A stretch of 64,000 bases of DNA, taken from positions 138,557,775 to 138,621,774 of the forward strand of contig JAHLJT010008756.1 in NCBI GenBank assembly GCA_031308135.1, given 5' to 3'. The DNA is from Acheta domesticus (taxonomy: Eukaryota; Arthropoda; Insecta; Orthoptera; Gryllidae). This document shows, in pieces, positions 52,767-63,194 of the stretch. The position numbers and the translations under genes are program-made. The notes below the pieces were generated by a model. The model saw nothing but the letters and a program-made list of their open reading frames with translations. It was not told the DNA's origin and ran no database searches. Numbering within the stretch: position 1 is the first letter of the stretch; each line of letters starts with the position of its first letter.

Positions 52767-54984
52767 GGTGTTGCCCTGTGCCATCTGTAATGGTTTCTAG
52801 ATCCCTTGCTATCTTATTTTTACTACATTAATTATCTATCACTTATTTAAACCCATGTAATGGTTCCTGACTTTTTCCCCTGAAAACAGCTATCTATTTA
52901 TTTATTTTAATTTTGCCTCGAATTATGGACGCAATAATTTGGGTGGCTAGCTCAGTAATACGTCCACGGGCGTTTTCGTGGCATTACAATACTTACTCTC
53001 TCAGGGCTCTCCTCCTGGTATGGTGGGTTGAAAAACACAAGATTGTACAAGATTTTGGTTGGTAGTCTTTTTATATTTACCAGCAAATAACGAAAATGAT
53101 GAGGATGGTTTTTCATGAACGGTTTCTATTTTAGTAATGACAATGGTAAGGCTGTGGCATCGGCGACATGTGTCGGCCGTGTTCTTTATTCAAAAATCTT
53201 TCTAAAAGTGTTTAATTTTGATAACTTCTTTTTAGATATTAATTACTCCCGTTTTATATTAACGATAATTCTCTTTTGATGTTAACAATTAACTTTTGAT
53301 GGCCATTTTGATGGCACATAACTTAAAAAAACAATTTCTTTCATTTTAAATTGAACTTAAATTTAGGAACATTCTTGGGCCTTGAACAATTATATTTCTG
53401 ACAAGTCAAGTTCTTATTTCTTCCCGAATATACTTTCCTGTTGACGAGTTAAGCTGCAATCTTGGCCGTTGTCTGTTGCTACCATTTACCATGAACCATC
53501 ATTCTTGTTTTGGCTGCAAAGTCCGTTGTTGTTACATCCACACATGTAAATAATTACGAACTTAAATACCATGAAAGTTCATGTCGCATCCGAATGTTCT
53601 TACGATCGCGTCCCTTAGAAGTTCACTTCTGCAACTATTTCTCAGAAAGTTTCGCGTCTCAGCCTGCAGTTCACTCTGTGCCTCGCCGCGATTAAAAGCG
53701 TTTCTAAATAACGTTTTGTAAACTCTCTCCTCTCTGCCTGCAACATACGATCTGTACCTCAGCGCGATCAAAACTCCTCTAATACCTTTCTGCCTGCAAC
53801 ACACGATGCGTCAATGCTCGTGTCTCAAACGCATCTGATCTAATGTTTACAAAATCGACATCTCTTTTGTTTCCATTCTTGGTTCGATCTCCGGTGTTCA
53901 ACTCTCTTTCGTTGTTTGTCAAAACAAGTCACGACTAACTTTTCTTTTTAAATAACAATGTCTCTATCTACATGAATATTCTAATACAATATTAATTTAA
54001 TAATATTTTCCTCCTGTCTTTTACAAATTAAACGCCGTATCTTTATTAATTTCCTGACCAAAGTTTATTTCTGATGTACAAGAACACGTTGTTGTTCTGT
54101 ACTTCACATCTTAGTGGGAAACGTTTGATGCCAGAGAGATACGGTGGCCTAGAAATGGCGGCGATCCACGCATTAGCGGCAGGCGATGGAAATCTAAGCG
54201 ACAGCGAGAGGGCGACGTCAAATACCGCATCGGATGTTTGTGATGAGACTCTTGGAAGTTGACCTGACGCGTAGAGAGATCACCTATCCCTTCTGAAACG
54301 TTTGTATCCCTCTTGGTATGTGCAGATTTGTTAAAGAATAGTGAAGAATAACAGGTAACTTATTACAGTTTTCCGTCTCTGATTTCACATATTTTGCCCC
54401 ATCATCACTCACAATTATTACATACTATCGTTCAAATCGATTTTGTTAAAAGTTATTTAATCCTAACAATTATATCAGTTTCCGTAATTTCAATTCTGAT
54501 GCATGTGAGACTTGAATTCAACAAACCTGTTTTCAAAATTGAAATTATGTAAATATTCAAGTTAACTGAAGGCTCTTTCGTCAAAAATAAAATATTTAAG
54601 AAACTGAGGAAACACCCAATTATTAAAATACTATTGTTTATTGTGTGTGTGGATGTGTATTGTAATCCTCAACCCTACCTCACATTTGAATAATTCACAC
54701 GACGACACTATAACCTTGTATTTGATTACCGGTTGCCTGGAGAGAAGATATGTAAGTGAGAAGATCTACGTTCAGAAAAGGAGTCATACGTTTTTTGTTG
54801 CTCGGGTTCTACAAGAGAATAAAAAATATGGATACCCATTCACATGTTATATTCATTTCTTGTAGTCATGAAGTCAATATAATCGTTCTTGATATTAAAT
54901 AGTGTTTGTTTTTTTATATAGGAATTTTTCCAGCCGACATTCGGTTTCCCTTTACCGATGGGACGCATACTCGACCATAGTCTT
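52767..54984. other. AT-rich intergenic DNA with a small tandem repeat
   Basis: About 2.2 kb with no recognised gene. At 53657-53812 'tctcagcctgcagttcactc'-like units recur near 53657, 53731 and 53787, with 'cgcgattaaaa'/'cgcgatcaaaa' following the first two. Frames at 53510-53804 overlap this repeat and are not supported. Confidence 0.4.
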
Positions 54985-55380
54985 GTGTCACAGCAGTACC
55001 TCCGACCGGGAGGTCCTAGAGTTTAATTTCCCACGGTGGCAAGATTTTCGACACTGGCTAGAGAGCTAGGTTGAATTCAGCTGCTGTCACGAGGAGAATT
55101 GTAGCGGCCGGCTGCTCTGATCGGCAGTTTTCCGTTCAGCACCAAGCGAATTCCGGAGCAATACCCTAAGAAACGGACCGCGCGCGATCTTTCCTTCCTC
55201 TTCCTTGTCCTAAACTCACCCTAACTTTCACAACGGTAGTTCGGCGGCGGATGTCACCATCCAGCGTAGGGTGTTCAGCGCCAACTCCCGAGGAAAAACA
55301 TGCTCTACACTTACGGAACTAATGACCTTAGCAAGTGACGCTCCCAGAATCACGAATCAACCAGTCTATCAAAAAAGTCA
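54985..55380 (+). mobile_element. SINE-A copy with internal deletion
   Basis: Head 'ccgaccgggaggtcctagag' (55002), box B degraded ('gtttaatttcccacgg'), 'gaattgtagcggccggctgc' (55095), 'ccgcgcgcgatctttccttc' (55179), then a jump to 'ggtagttcggcggcggatgt' (55235) and the tail 'cacgaatcaaccagtctatc'. About 150 bp of the middle is missing. Confidence 0.85.
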
Positions 55381-55795
55381 GTCTACTACTACCACCACCT
55401 TCACAAACACCACGCCAATTTCGTCATCATTCGTTCGCTGTCTTTGAGAAAGACCCCCGATCTCTATCACTGCTGTCCCCTCGCAACCACCACCTTCGCT
55501 TCAACGGTCGCCACCAGCCCTCCCCCCCCCCGCACACACACACGCACGCACGTCGCATCGCCTTAGAGCTTCTGCCGCGAGATAATTGATTACGTCAGAG
55601 TCTGAGGAAGGTTAATTAAAATATGGAATACAATTGAAACGTTGCTGCCCTCCGCCCGAAACAAAAAGGAGAGGCAAAAGGAAACACATGCGTGGTTAAT
55701 TGTGCGGCCGATGGACGCGCAGATATGGCGGCGGCTTTCTCCTGCCGCGGGGCCTCTGCCTGCGCGGGGCAGTGGGCGCGCGTGGGGGCCACAAG
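55381..55795. other. Mixed intergenic DNA with a CA/CG microsatellite and CpG patch
   Basis: C-rich then '(CA)n CACGCACG' around 55531-55553, followed by ordinary sequence and a CpG-rich patch at 55700-55795. No gene recognised. Confidence 0.45.
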
Positions 55796-56640
55796 CGCTC
55801 AAGCGCAAGCACAAGGCACAAGCACAAGGAAAAGGCACAAGCACAAGGCGCAAGCACAAGGAACAAGACACAAGCACAAGGCGCAAGCACAAGGTGCAAG
55901 ACACGAGGCGCAAGGCACGAGGCGCAAGGCACGAGGCGCAAGGCACGAGGCGCAAGGCACGAGGCACAAGACACGAGACACAAGGCGCAAGCACAAGGCA
56001 CAAGGACAAGGTGCAAGCACAAGGCGCAAGCACAAGGAAAAGGCACAAGCACAAGGCACAAGCACAGGGCACAAGGACAAGGTGCAAGCACAAGGCGCAA
56101 GCACAAGGAAAAGGCACAAGCATAAGGCGCAAGCACAAGGCGCAAGCACAAGGCGCAAGGCACGAGGCGCAAGGCACGAGGCACAAGACACGAGACACAA
56201 GGCGCAAGCACAAGGCACAAGGACAAGGTGCAAGCACAAGGCGCAAGCACAAGGAACAAGGCACAAGCACAAGGCGCAAGCACAAGGCACAAGCACAAGG
56301 CGCAAGCACAAGGTGCAAGACACGAGGCGCAAGGCACGAGGCGCAAGGCACGAGGCACAAGGCACAAGACACGAGACACAAGGCGCATGCACAAGGCACA
56401 AGGACAAGGCGCAAGCAGAAGGCACAAACACAAGGCGCAAGCACAAGGTGCAAGCACAAAGCACAAGGACAAGGTGCAAGGCACGAGGCGCAAGGCACGA
56501 GGCGCAAGGCACGAGGCACAAGGCACAAGACACGAGACACAAGGTGCAAGCACAAGGCACAAGGACAAGGCGCAAGCACAAGGCGCAAGGCACGAGGCAC
56601 AAGGCGCAAGCACAAGGCATGAGCACATGGCACGAAGCAG
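55796..56640. repeat. 'GCACAAGGCGCAA' minisatellite with higher-order structure
   Basis: About 845 bp made of 12-14-bp units such as GGCGCAAGCACAA and GGCGCAAGGCACGA. A marker 'gagacacaagg' recurs at 55975, 56192, 56373 and 56534, showing variable higher-order units of 217, 181 and 161 bp. Near absence of stop codons in several frames produces ORFs up to 347 codons on both strands (Lys/Gln/His/Arg-rich on plus, Cys/Leu/Ala-rich on minus). No frame has a motif or non-repeat flank to support coding. Confidence 0.97.
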
Positions 56641-56759
56641 GACTGCTCAGACCCACGTTCGCTCCCAAGGTCCTACTGCCCGCTGTGGACAGCTTGCCAA
56701 TCGCCTTTCTCTAGACTAGAGCCGGTTGGGCTCGAGCGCCTCCCTTTCCATCCCATCGG

Positions 56760-57262
56760 ACTGACTCATCAAGCAGCGACAGAATGTCCTAGGGTTCGAG
56801 ACCCGACGGTGGCAGGATATTAGACCCTAGCTAGATAGTTGCTCTGATCGGTTATTTTTCGTGGTTTCTCCGATCAATAACAGGCCGATGTAATACCGGC
56901 ATAATAATAATGCCGATGCAGTACCCTCACAAACGGGCCTCGAATCACGTTGGATCTTTCCTTTCTCTTCCTTGTCCTATCCTCACCCCTTACACACACT
57001 CTCACACTAACACGCACTAGACTACCACACGTACCGGGAGACCGGTCGGGGGCTTAGAGCTTGTCCCGGCTCGGGCGGTGCCCCGCTGGTGGGAGATACC
57101 TGGTTGAAGGAAACCCCGCTAGTCGACTGTTGGTTGGCGCCGGAACTGGCCATCCAGCGGGGGAAGATCACCGCCACCATCCACGATTAAAAAAACATTT
57201 ACAGAACTAATGACCTTAGCAGTTGACGCGCCCGGAAACGCTCGCGAATCAATCAAGCAGCG
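56760..57262 (+). mobile_element. SINE-A copy, plus strand, near full length
   Basis: Box B 'GGGTTCGAGACCCG' at 56792-56805, 'ggtggcaggatattagaccc' (56809), a 'gtggtttctccgatcaataa' segment (56861), then a ~25-bp local duplication with 'aataataat' (56900-56920), 'cttccttgtcctatcctcac' (56967), 'gggcggtgccccgctggtgg' (57073), 'gttgacgcgcccgg' near 57220, and the tail 'gcgaatcaatcaagc'. The segment after 'ctagctagatagt' lacks the 'gaattcagtcgctgtctgg' region. Confidence 0.9.
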
Positions 57263-58590
57263 GCGAACAGCGGTTGCTTTCAGGAAACCACTCCGCCAAG
57301 GGATGCCACGTGAGTCGCTCACAAAAGCCTCCGCCTCAGAAACTCCTACGAAACGACTGCAAACATGCCAGCCACTAAAGTGTCAATAGCACAACAGGTA
57401 CATTGCAGACCAAGAGCGTGAAAGAGGTAACCGAAATGTGTTCACCATGGATCACAGTGTCACAAAGTGCGAAGACACAATTTGAAGAGCAATACCCACA
57501 ACTAAACCACTCGAACACTTCACTATTATAACAAGCTTATGACCAGATTTTGTTTAATAGCCAAAGCATCGTGCCCACCGTTGAAACACACAACATTATG
57601 TCACATCGGCATTAAAATAAAGTAGCACAAAATTATTATTTTATTTTTCATGTAATGTTTTCAAAGTTTATATTTTCTTTTTATGACACCTAATGATCTT
57701 TTCCTGTACCATTTTTAAGTAATTTCATCGAGAGTTTATAGACGCCTTTGTCCCTTAATTTCAACCAATAATGGTGAATTAAATCACTTTCAAAGTTAAC
57801 ACATTATTTAAATGAAACTCATTAAGAACCTGTTTATGTAGCATATTCTATATTTATGATTTTTGTCCTGTTTGAGCTTTGCCTCACGTCAGGAATTGTG
57901 AAGGATGATGCGTGTGGGGTATGGTGAACTAAAATAAGCTGGCATCTATGAGGATGAAGTAATGTTCGGCTGAGGGGCTGAGAAAACACGAAGCCAGAGG
58001 CTGGACGCTGCGAGCCGTTCTAATAAGCAGGCATTTGGTGATACCGACTTAAAACTTTTCTGCTTTGTTTAAATCAGCAAGTTTTCAGGAGAATCAGCAA
58101 GGCATTATTTAAATATTTTTTTCCTTGTTCAAGATGAGTAAGCCCTACAAGACATTCAAAATTGTCTAACTGTAAATACAATTTTTAAATTAATATAAGC
58201 AACCGTACAATAAAGAGATTTAAAATGTAAAAAGTATAGAAATTAGAAACTAAGAATATGTAGGAACGGTCCTTCAGCAAAATTTTATTATTAGTGGAAT
58301 AACAAGTAAATAGGAGAAGTAATAACTGAAAAAACCTGGAAATGTGTGCAAATATTACTCAGGAAATTATGGAAGAGGCGTCTTGAGAATATATGGAATT
58401 ACGGAAGAATGTTGAAATGTGTGTCCGGTAAAGAGACAAGAAAAGCATAAAAGCTAAATGAACGCTTAAGAATTTCGTGCCTAAGGCAGCGACGAAGAAA
58501 TCATCCACTGAACCGGAATTATCTAATAGAATTTTAAGGTAGGCATCAACTACTTGACGGTTTAGTGTCATTCCCTTGCCCTTAGTTTAT
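57263..58590. other. AT-rich intergenic DNA
   Basis: About 1.3 kb without a recognised gene or repeat. A 70-codon minus frame at 58359-58571 has no motif. Confidence 0.4.
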
Positions 58591-58594
58591 CCGT

Positions 58595-58935
58595 CTCTCT
58601 TTCGTCTCGCTCCGCTTGGGCCGGCGCGTGCGTCCTTGGGCCCAGTGCCCGGTGCTGCGCCCTTCCGCCGCCGCGCGCAAGAATTTCGTTTATTGTTCCC
58701 TCGACAACGGCTTCGTTATTTATGGGTCGGATCGCGCGGAGAAATTAATTTATATGGCGCGCCGAAGTTTACGTCTTCCGCCGCAGCAGATAGGCGCCTA
58801 ATTGGACGTAATGGCAGAAATATTCGACGGCGCGCCGGCGGAGGTGGGGGCCGGTGGGACCGGAGCGGGGCGGGGGCTGGAAAGGCGGTCCGGGGCTCGA
58901 CGCTCGTGCGGCGCACCTTGTGGGGGCAAGGGAGC
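58595..58935. promoter_or_regulatory. GC/CpG-rich island with AT-rich cores
   Basis: CpG-rich flanks enclose 'aatttcgtttattgttccct' (58682), 'cgttatttatggg' near 58714 and 'gaaattaatttatatggcgc' (58741). TTAAT and TTTAT cores in a GC-rich setting resemble homeodomain-bound regulatory DNA. The ORFs here (61-123 codons) have no domain. Inference only. Confidence 0.35.
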
Positions 58936-58944
58936 GGCTGGTTT

Positions 58945-59010
58945 TGATTGATTCGTGATGACGGGCGCGTCAACTGCCAAGTTCATGCAAGTCCCGTAAG
59001 TGGAGTGCAT
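58945..59010 (-). mobile_element. SINE-A tail fragment, minus strand
   Basis: 'ttgattgattcgtgatgacg' (58945), 'ggcgcgtcaactgccaag' near 58964, 'gtcccgtaagtggagtgcat' (58991). It is oriented opposite to the next fragment. Confidence 0.75.
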
Positions 59011-59089
59011 ATGACAATCGGCGTTGTACATTTTTTAAAACTAAATATAATTCAGCTTCTGTAAAGAATTAGGCTGTAATAATGGAACC

Positions 59090-59233
59090 GAGTGTACTGA
59101 TGGTGCGATTGAACTGTTTTCCGCGGTTTTCACGAACAATAACAGGTGAATGCCCGATCCTTCGCAAATGGACCATGGACGACGCGCGATCTCTTCTTTC
59201 TCAGCAATGTCCTCTTCTCTTCTCTTAAGCATA

Positions 59234-59270
<37 letters not shown>

Positions 59271-59440
59271 ACACAAACACACACACACACACACGCGCGC
59301 ACTTAAATGCATTGCATTGCGAAACATGTTGACACCTTAATTAGAACATGCCCAAACTAGGACGATGCTCCGCTGGGGAGATACCTGGAGAGGAAAGAGT
59401 GTAGGTTGGCACCAGATCTCGCGACCCAGCCGTCAAAGCT
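59090..59440 (+). mobile_element. SINE-A fragment, plus strand, with microsatellite expansion
   Basis: 'acaataacaggtgaatgccc' (59137), 'acgacgcgcgatctcttctt' (59179), then expanded (CT)n and (CA)n at 59232-59302 where the family normally has 'ctcac...cttacacacactta', then 'ctccgctggggagatacctg' (59368) and 'cagatctcgcgacccagc' near 59412. The microsatellite grew from the short CT/CA stretch of the SINE body. Confidence 0.75.
59232..59302. repeat. (CT)n-(CA)n microsatellite
   Basis: (CT)n to about 59268, a short break, then (CA)n/(CG) to about 59302. It lies within the SINE-A fragment. Confidence 0.9.
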
Positions 59441-59640
59441 CTTTCTGTTACTTTTACTCTCAATACGACCCTTTTAACCGATTTTTAAAATATATAGTCG
59501 ACATTAACAACCCTCCGCATTAACTATTATCTCCTGGCGTACGTCGTCTTCAACTCCAAACCGATCCAGCACTTCGGGAGCCCCATCTGTTGCGAAGGGA
59601 AGAAAAAGGTTAACCGATTCCGGAGGGAACCGGTCTGGGT

Positions 59641-59965
59641 GTCTCCTTCCGTGTGCCACCCGCAGAGCACCTCCGCGCCGCCGCCGCCGCTTCATTAATT
59701 TCGAATTTATCTCCGGGAGGCGCGGAGCCCTGCGGCAACAGGTTTGCATACAAACGCCGCATAAGGCTGTCCTCTCGACGCGCCCCCGCCCCCGCCCCCG
59801 CTCGCCCACACGCGGGCGACGTCTTCTTCTGGGCGGCCGCCGCCACCTTCGGCGAAGCCACGTCCCCTTGGGGCGACGCCGCCCTGCGCCCCTCGCCCGC
59901 TCGGCCTCCGCCCCCGCGGCGCTCCCATCGCTTCCAGGGGCTCGGCCCGGGAGAGGGGGCTCAGG
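59641..59965. promoter_or_regulatory. GC/CpG-rich island with AT core
   Basis: (GCC)n near 59672 leads into 'gcttcattaatttcgaattt' (59689), then dense C/CpG to 59960. A 'ggtttgcatacaaacg' near 59740 is a POU/octamer-like phrase (TTTGCAT). Frames up to 107 codons on both strands are low-complexity. Regulatory reading is inference. Confidence 0.3.
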
Positions 59966-59967
59966 GC

Positions 59968-60165
59968 GTCAACTGATGACACTGCAGTCCCTCTGGCCGG
60001 GGGGTCTTAGCTTCGATTCCCGACGGTGGCAGGATTTTCAACACTGCCTAGACAGCTATAGGTCGAATTCAGTCGCTGTCTGGAGGAGAATTATGGTGAC
60101 GGCTGCTCTGATGGGTAGTTTTCCGTGGTTTCTCCGATCAACACCTGGCGAATCCATTGCGTGGT
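59968..60165 (+). mobile_element. SINE-A 5' half, plus strand
   Basis: Head 'ctgatgacactgcagtccct' (59973), box B 'GCTTCGATTCCCG' at 60011-60023, 'ggtggcaggattttcaacac' (60026), 'gtcgctgtctggaggagaat' (60072), 'gtggtttctccgatcaacac' (60125) and 'ctggcgaat', then unrelated sequence. Confidence 0.9.
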
Positions 60166-60409
60166 TCATGGGTATTGGTCCAATAAATGAAATTTATGTC
60201 GGTTAGCTGACGTTGAGGAGTTTTATTTCTCCCTCTTCAGGGCTTGCTTGTGTGTAGAAAATTACACAACCATAATCATACATATTCCAATACTCGGCGC
60301 CACAAAAGCTGGCATGACCCATTCACAGGGACTACATACTAATCTTTAGTATGTAAATCTATGAATACATTAGTAAGTAATACATTAGTTGGTATTAGAT
60401 GTAGTATAT

Positions 60410-61240
60410 TAGGCAATAACTTTTTTTCAAAGTTTAAAGAAAAAAATTGGAGCCGTTTTTGAGAAAACCTGTTTTTTGTAATTTTTTTAAAAATAGCTCA
60501 CATTGCACGCAATATTGCGCGAAAACTACTTAAATGTTCAAAAAAATGCACATGATCTTAATGAAATAACTCACTTTGGAGAACAAATTTTATTTGAAGT
60601 AAACATCCCTATCTTTAATTTTATAGTTGTAGGAAGAGGCCGAAGAAAATTCAAACTTTTGCAATTTTCGAAAATTTAAAGTTAACCGTGAAATTCGGAC
60701 CTATGCCACCTTAATAAGTGTATTTTACTCTCTTCATACAAGAAATTTAAAGAAAAAATTTGGAGCCGTTTTATAGAAAATTTCCAAAATGCCCGGGAAG
60801 CTTCATGTAAAGTACCCCCAAATTTTGAAGAAAGTTTTTCAAAATCGCGGCGCCTTGAGTACCATAACGATCGCCGCGGAACCATATGATCGGGGAGAAT
60901 TCATTTTGAAAAAAATCGTACTTATGGTTGAGGCGCTAGTGTTGTTCACAGAAATCTACGGATAGACAGTAAGACGGACGGACGTTTTGTTTTCAATTGG
61001 TTTTACGTTATGAAGGACGCACAAAACAGGTTTTCTGGCTATACCACGTGTTAGGGGATTTTTTTTCTTAATTTACTTACTGGATGTGTCCAATTATTCG
61101 TTACCAGGGCCCTGGAATTTTAGTTACCAGGAGTTTTTCTAGCGAAAATTGGCCGTTTTTTCGCGCAGCATTACACAACTTTCCCTATACTACGTATATT
61201 ATTCCGTATTTACGTACGTATACGGGGAAAGTAGAAAACA
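60410..61240 (+). repeat. Family X copy, plus strand, with terminal palindrome
   Basis: Modules 'ttggagccgtttttgagaaa' (60448) and 'tttggagccgttttatagaa' near 60759 are about 312 bp apart, matching the minus-strand block at 38.6-39 kb. The copy continues 'ttgaggcgctagtgttgttc' (60929), a 'gacggacggacg' tract, 'taccacgtgttaggggattt' (61041), 'ttaccagggccctgg' near 61100 and 'ttttcgcgcagcattacaca' (61159), and ends in a palindromic block 'aactttcccta...cggggaaagta' (61178-61233). No ORF spans it. Confidence 0.75.
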
Positions 61241-61259
61241 TACCCACGATTACACACGG

Positions 61260-61600
61260 GGAGTGCGAAGCAGGACGCCGTTCGCCTTTCTCGTTCCCTG
61301 ATCTCGCGAGTGGCGCAAGTGGAAGCGTGTGTCCCTCGCCGTCTCCGCGATGGAGACGCCGCCCGCGCCAGCGCCATCTTGGCCGGGTGCGCGCGCTGCT
61401 TCCGCCCGGGCTTTGTTCCGCTCCGCTCCCCGCCCCCCCCCGCCCCCGCCCCCCTCAGCCAGTCGCCCGCACTCGCGCTTATTCGCCGGCCCCCGCGCAC
61501 CTGGGCCCCTCCCCCCCCCTCCGCCCTCCAGCCCCCGCCCGCTCATTCGGTCGCCTATTTGCTCCACTATCCGCTCGCCCCGGGCCAATAACTTCGCTTT
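61260..61600. promoter_or_regulatory. GC/CpG-rich island
   Basis: CpG-rich and C-rich DNA with multiple overlapping ORFs (up to 223 codons on plus) whose products are Pro/Ala/Arg-rich. A CCAAT box (61586-61590, 'cgggccaataactt') lies at the right boundary and is conserved in the tandem copy at 61.93 kb. Confidence 0.3.
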
Positions 61601-62235
61601 CTGCGCTCCGTACCATTTCAAGACTTTTATCACTGGAAGCATTTTACTGTGCTTCTGGGTTTGGAACATTTCGTTATGGCTTTTTTGTCTGTTTTAGATT
61701 CCTTTGCCATTTCAAAATAATACTCACGAAATATCCTATTCTCAAAGTTCATTGATCATATTTTTACTGCTATATTTTAGTCAAAATAATCGTCCCTTGG
61801 CATGTTTTTTATCAAAAAAATTCCTGCTTAACTGCAAAATTTAACTGTGTCCTGGGCCCTCCCCCCTTCCTCCCCCCTCCACCCGCTCGCCGCTCCTTCG
61901 TGTTTGCTTAACTACCCGTTCGCCCCGGGCCAATAACTTCCCTTTCTGCGCTCGATACCATTTCAAGACTTCTATCAGTGGAATCATTCTGGAATTGTTT
62001 TGGAATGAAAGAATTGTAGGTGTATTTCATTTGAAATTCCAACGACAATTCACCGCAAAACAATATATAGTTTTGGAAGATTTCATGGTGCCTTTTTGTG
62101 TCTATTTTAGATTCCTTTGCCATTTAAAAGTAATGAATATCCTATTCTCAAAAAGTTCATTTATCAAATTTTTAATATTTTTATAGCTTTATTTCAGCCA
62201 AAATAAATCTGCAAAATTTGATGGTCTGCATTTTC
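61500..62235. repeat. ~350-bp tandem duplication spanning a GC/AT boundary
   Basis: Copy 1 (61500-61848) and copy 2 (61851-62235) both run from a 'ctgggcccctcc' C-rich stretch through 'cgccccgggccaataacttc' (61576 and 61920), 'taccatttcaagact', 'ttttagattcctttgccatt' (61694 and 62105), 'atatcctattctcaaa' and 'ccaaaataa'-type sequence. Copy 2 has about 60 extra bases (roughly 62005-62070) and each has small indels. Confidence 0.85.
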
Positions 62236-62980
62236 GTCAAAATTAATGCCTGAACTTGTAGGTTTAAAATATCATCAAGAACATTTATTCAGCTTATTAC
62301 TTTATAATATAAATGCTGGGACGTTGTTTTTATTTCACTTTGTGAGCCCAAGGACAAGACATATCTAAGTTGTATTTTACCTAATTTACTAAATGTACTG
62401 TTCAATTTTTATATGTATTTTACAATTTATATATATTTATGTATTACGTGGTTAGGCAGAAGAGCATGCCTGATGGTCCGAGTCTCGCCACATAAATAAT
62501 ATCACTATTATTATAATTATAATGATAGTTTCTGGGTTCTTGACGTATTTCATGAAGAGGAATAAACGTGTACAATTACACGGAATTTAATTTTTAATTA
62601 ATACTTTTTTTAAATTACCACCTGACTATTGTAGTCCTATTTTTCTTAGATTTCTAATCTTTCTTAGAAGAAAAATTAAGCGAGAAATAAAAATGCGCCT
62701 AATTTACACTGTCCGACTGCTTTTTTATTTCTCGCTTAATTTTTCTGTCTGAGCAAATATATTCATTTCTTTTATAAATAATAAACAATTTACTTGTTTC
62801 TGAAGTGTTTCTATGCTTCCATAATGCAAATTTTTGCCTAGAAATCAATTTTTCAAACCAACGTTTGAGTGCTTATTGCGGCTCAACCATTCGGAATATC
62901 CAGTAGTTTATTAGACAAAATATGCTTAGAATTGTCTTAAGAGCTTATTTTCGAAGTTTCGACGTTTCCTCCCCGGACAC
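62236..62980. other. AT-rich intergenic DNA with a hairpin
   Basis: No gene recognised. It contains the 25-bp perfect inverted repeat annotated separately at 62669-62746. Confidence 0.4.
62669..62746. repeat. Perfect hairpin: 25-bp arms, 28-nt loop
   Basis: 62669-62693 is the exact reverse complement of 62722-62746 (core 'ttaagcgagaaataaaaa'). The loop is 62694-62721. Length and perfection are compatible with a hairpin RNA or a tiny inverted-repeat element; nothing else in the sequence distinguishes these. Confidence 0.9.
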
Positions 62981-63141
<161 letters not shown>

Positions 63142-63194
63142 AAGAAAGAGAGGGGCATATACGTATGCGCTCACGCGGACTGCTCATAAACAAA

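Noticed and set aside
55796..56640. CRISPR-like array
   Set aside because: The repeats are contiguous short units without unique spacers, in a eukaryotic context. It is a minisatellite.
55590..56719. Several ORFs of 141-347 codons on both strands
   Set aside because: All lie in the 'GCACAAGG' minisatellite, which has almost no stop codons in multiple frames. No motif or non-repeat extension supports any frame.
61084..61755. 223-codon plus-strand ORF
   Set aside because: It runs from family X into a GC-rich island and then into a tandem duplication. The product is Pro/Arg/Ala-rich without a domain.
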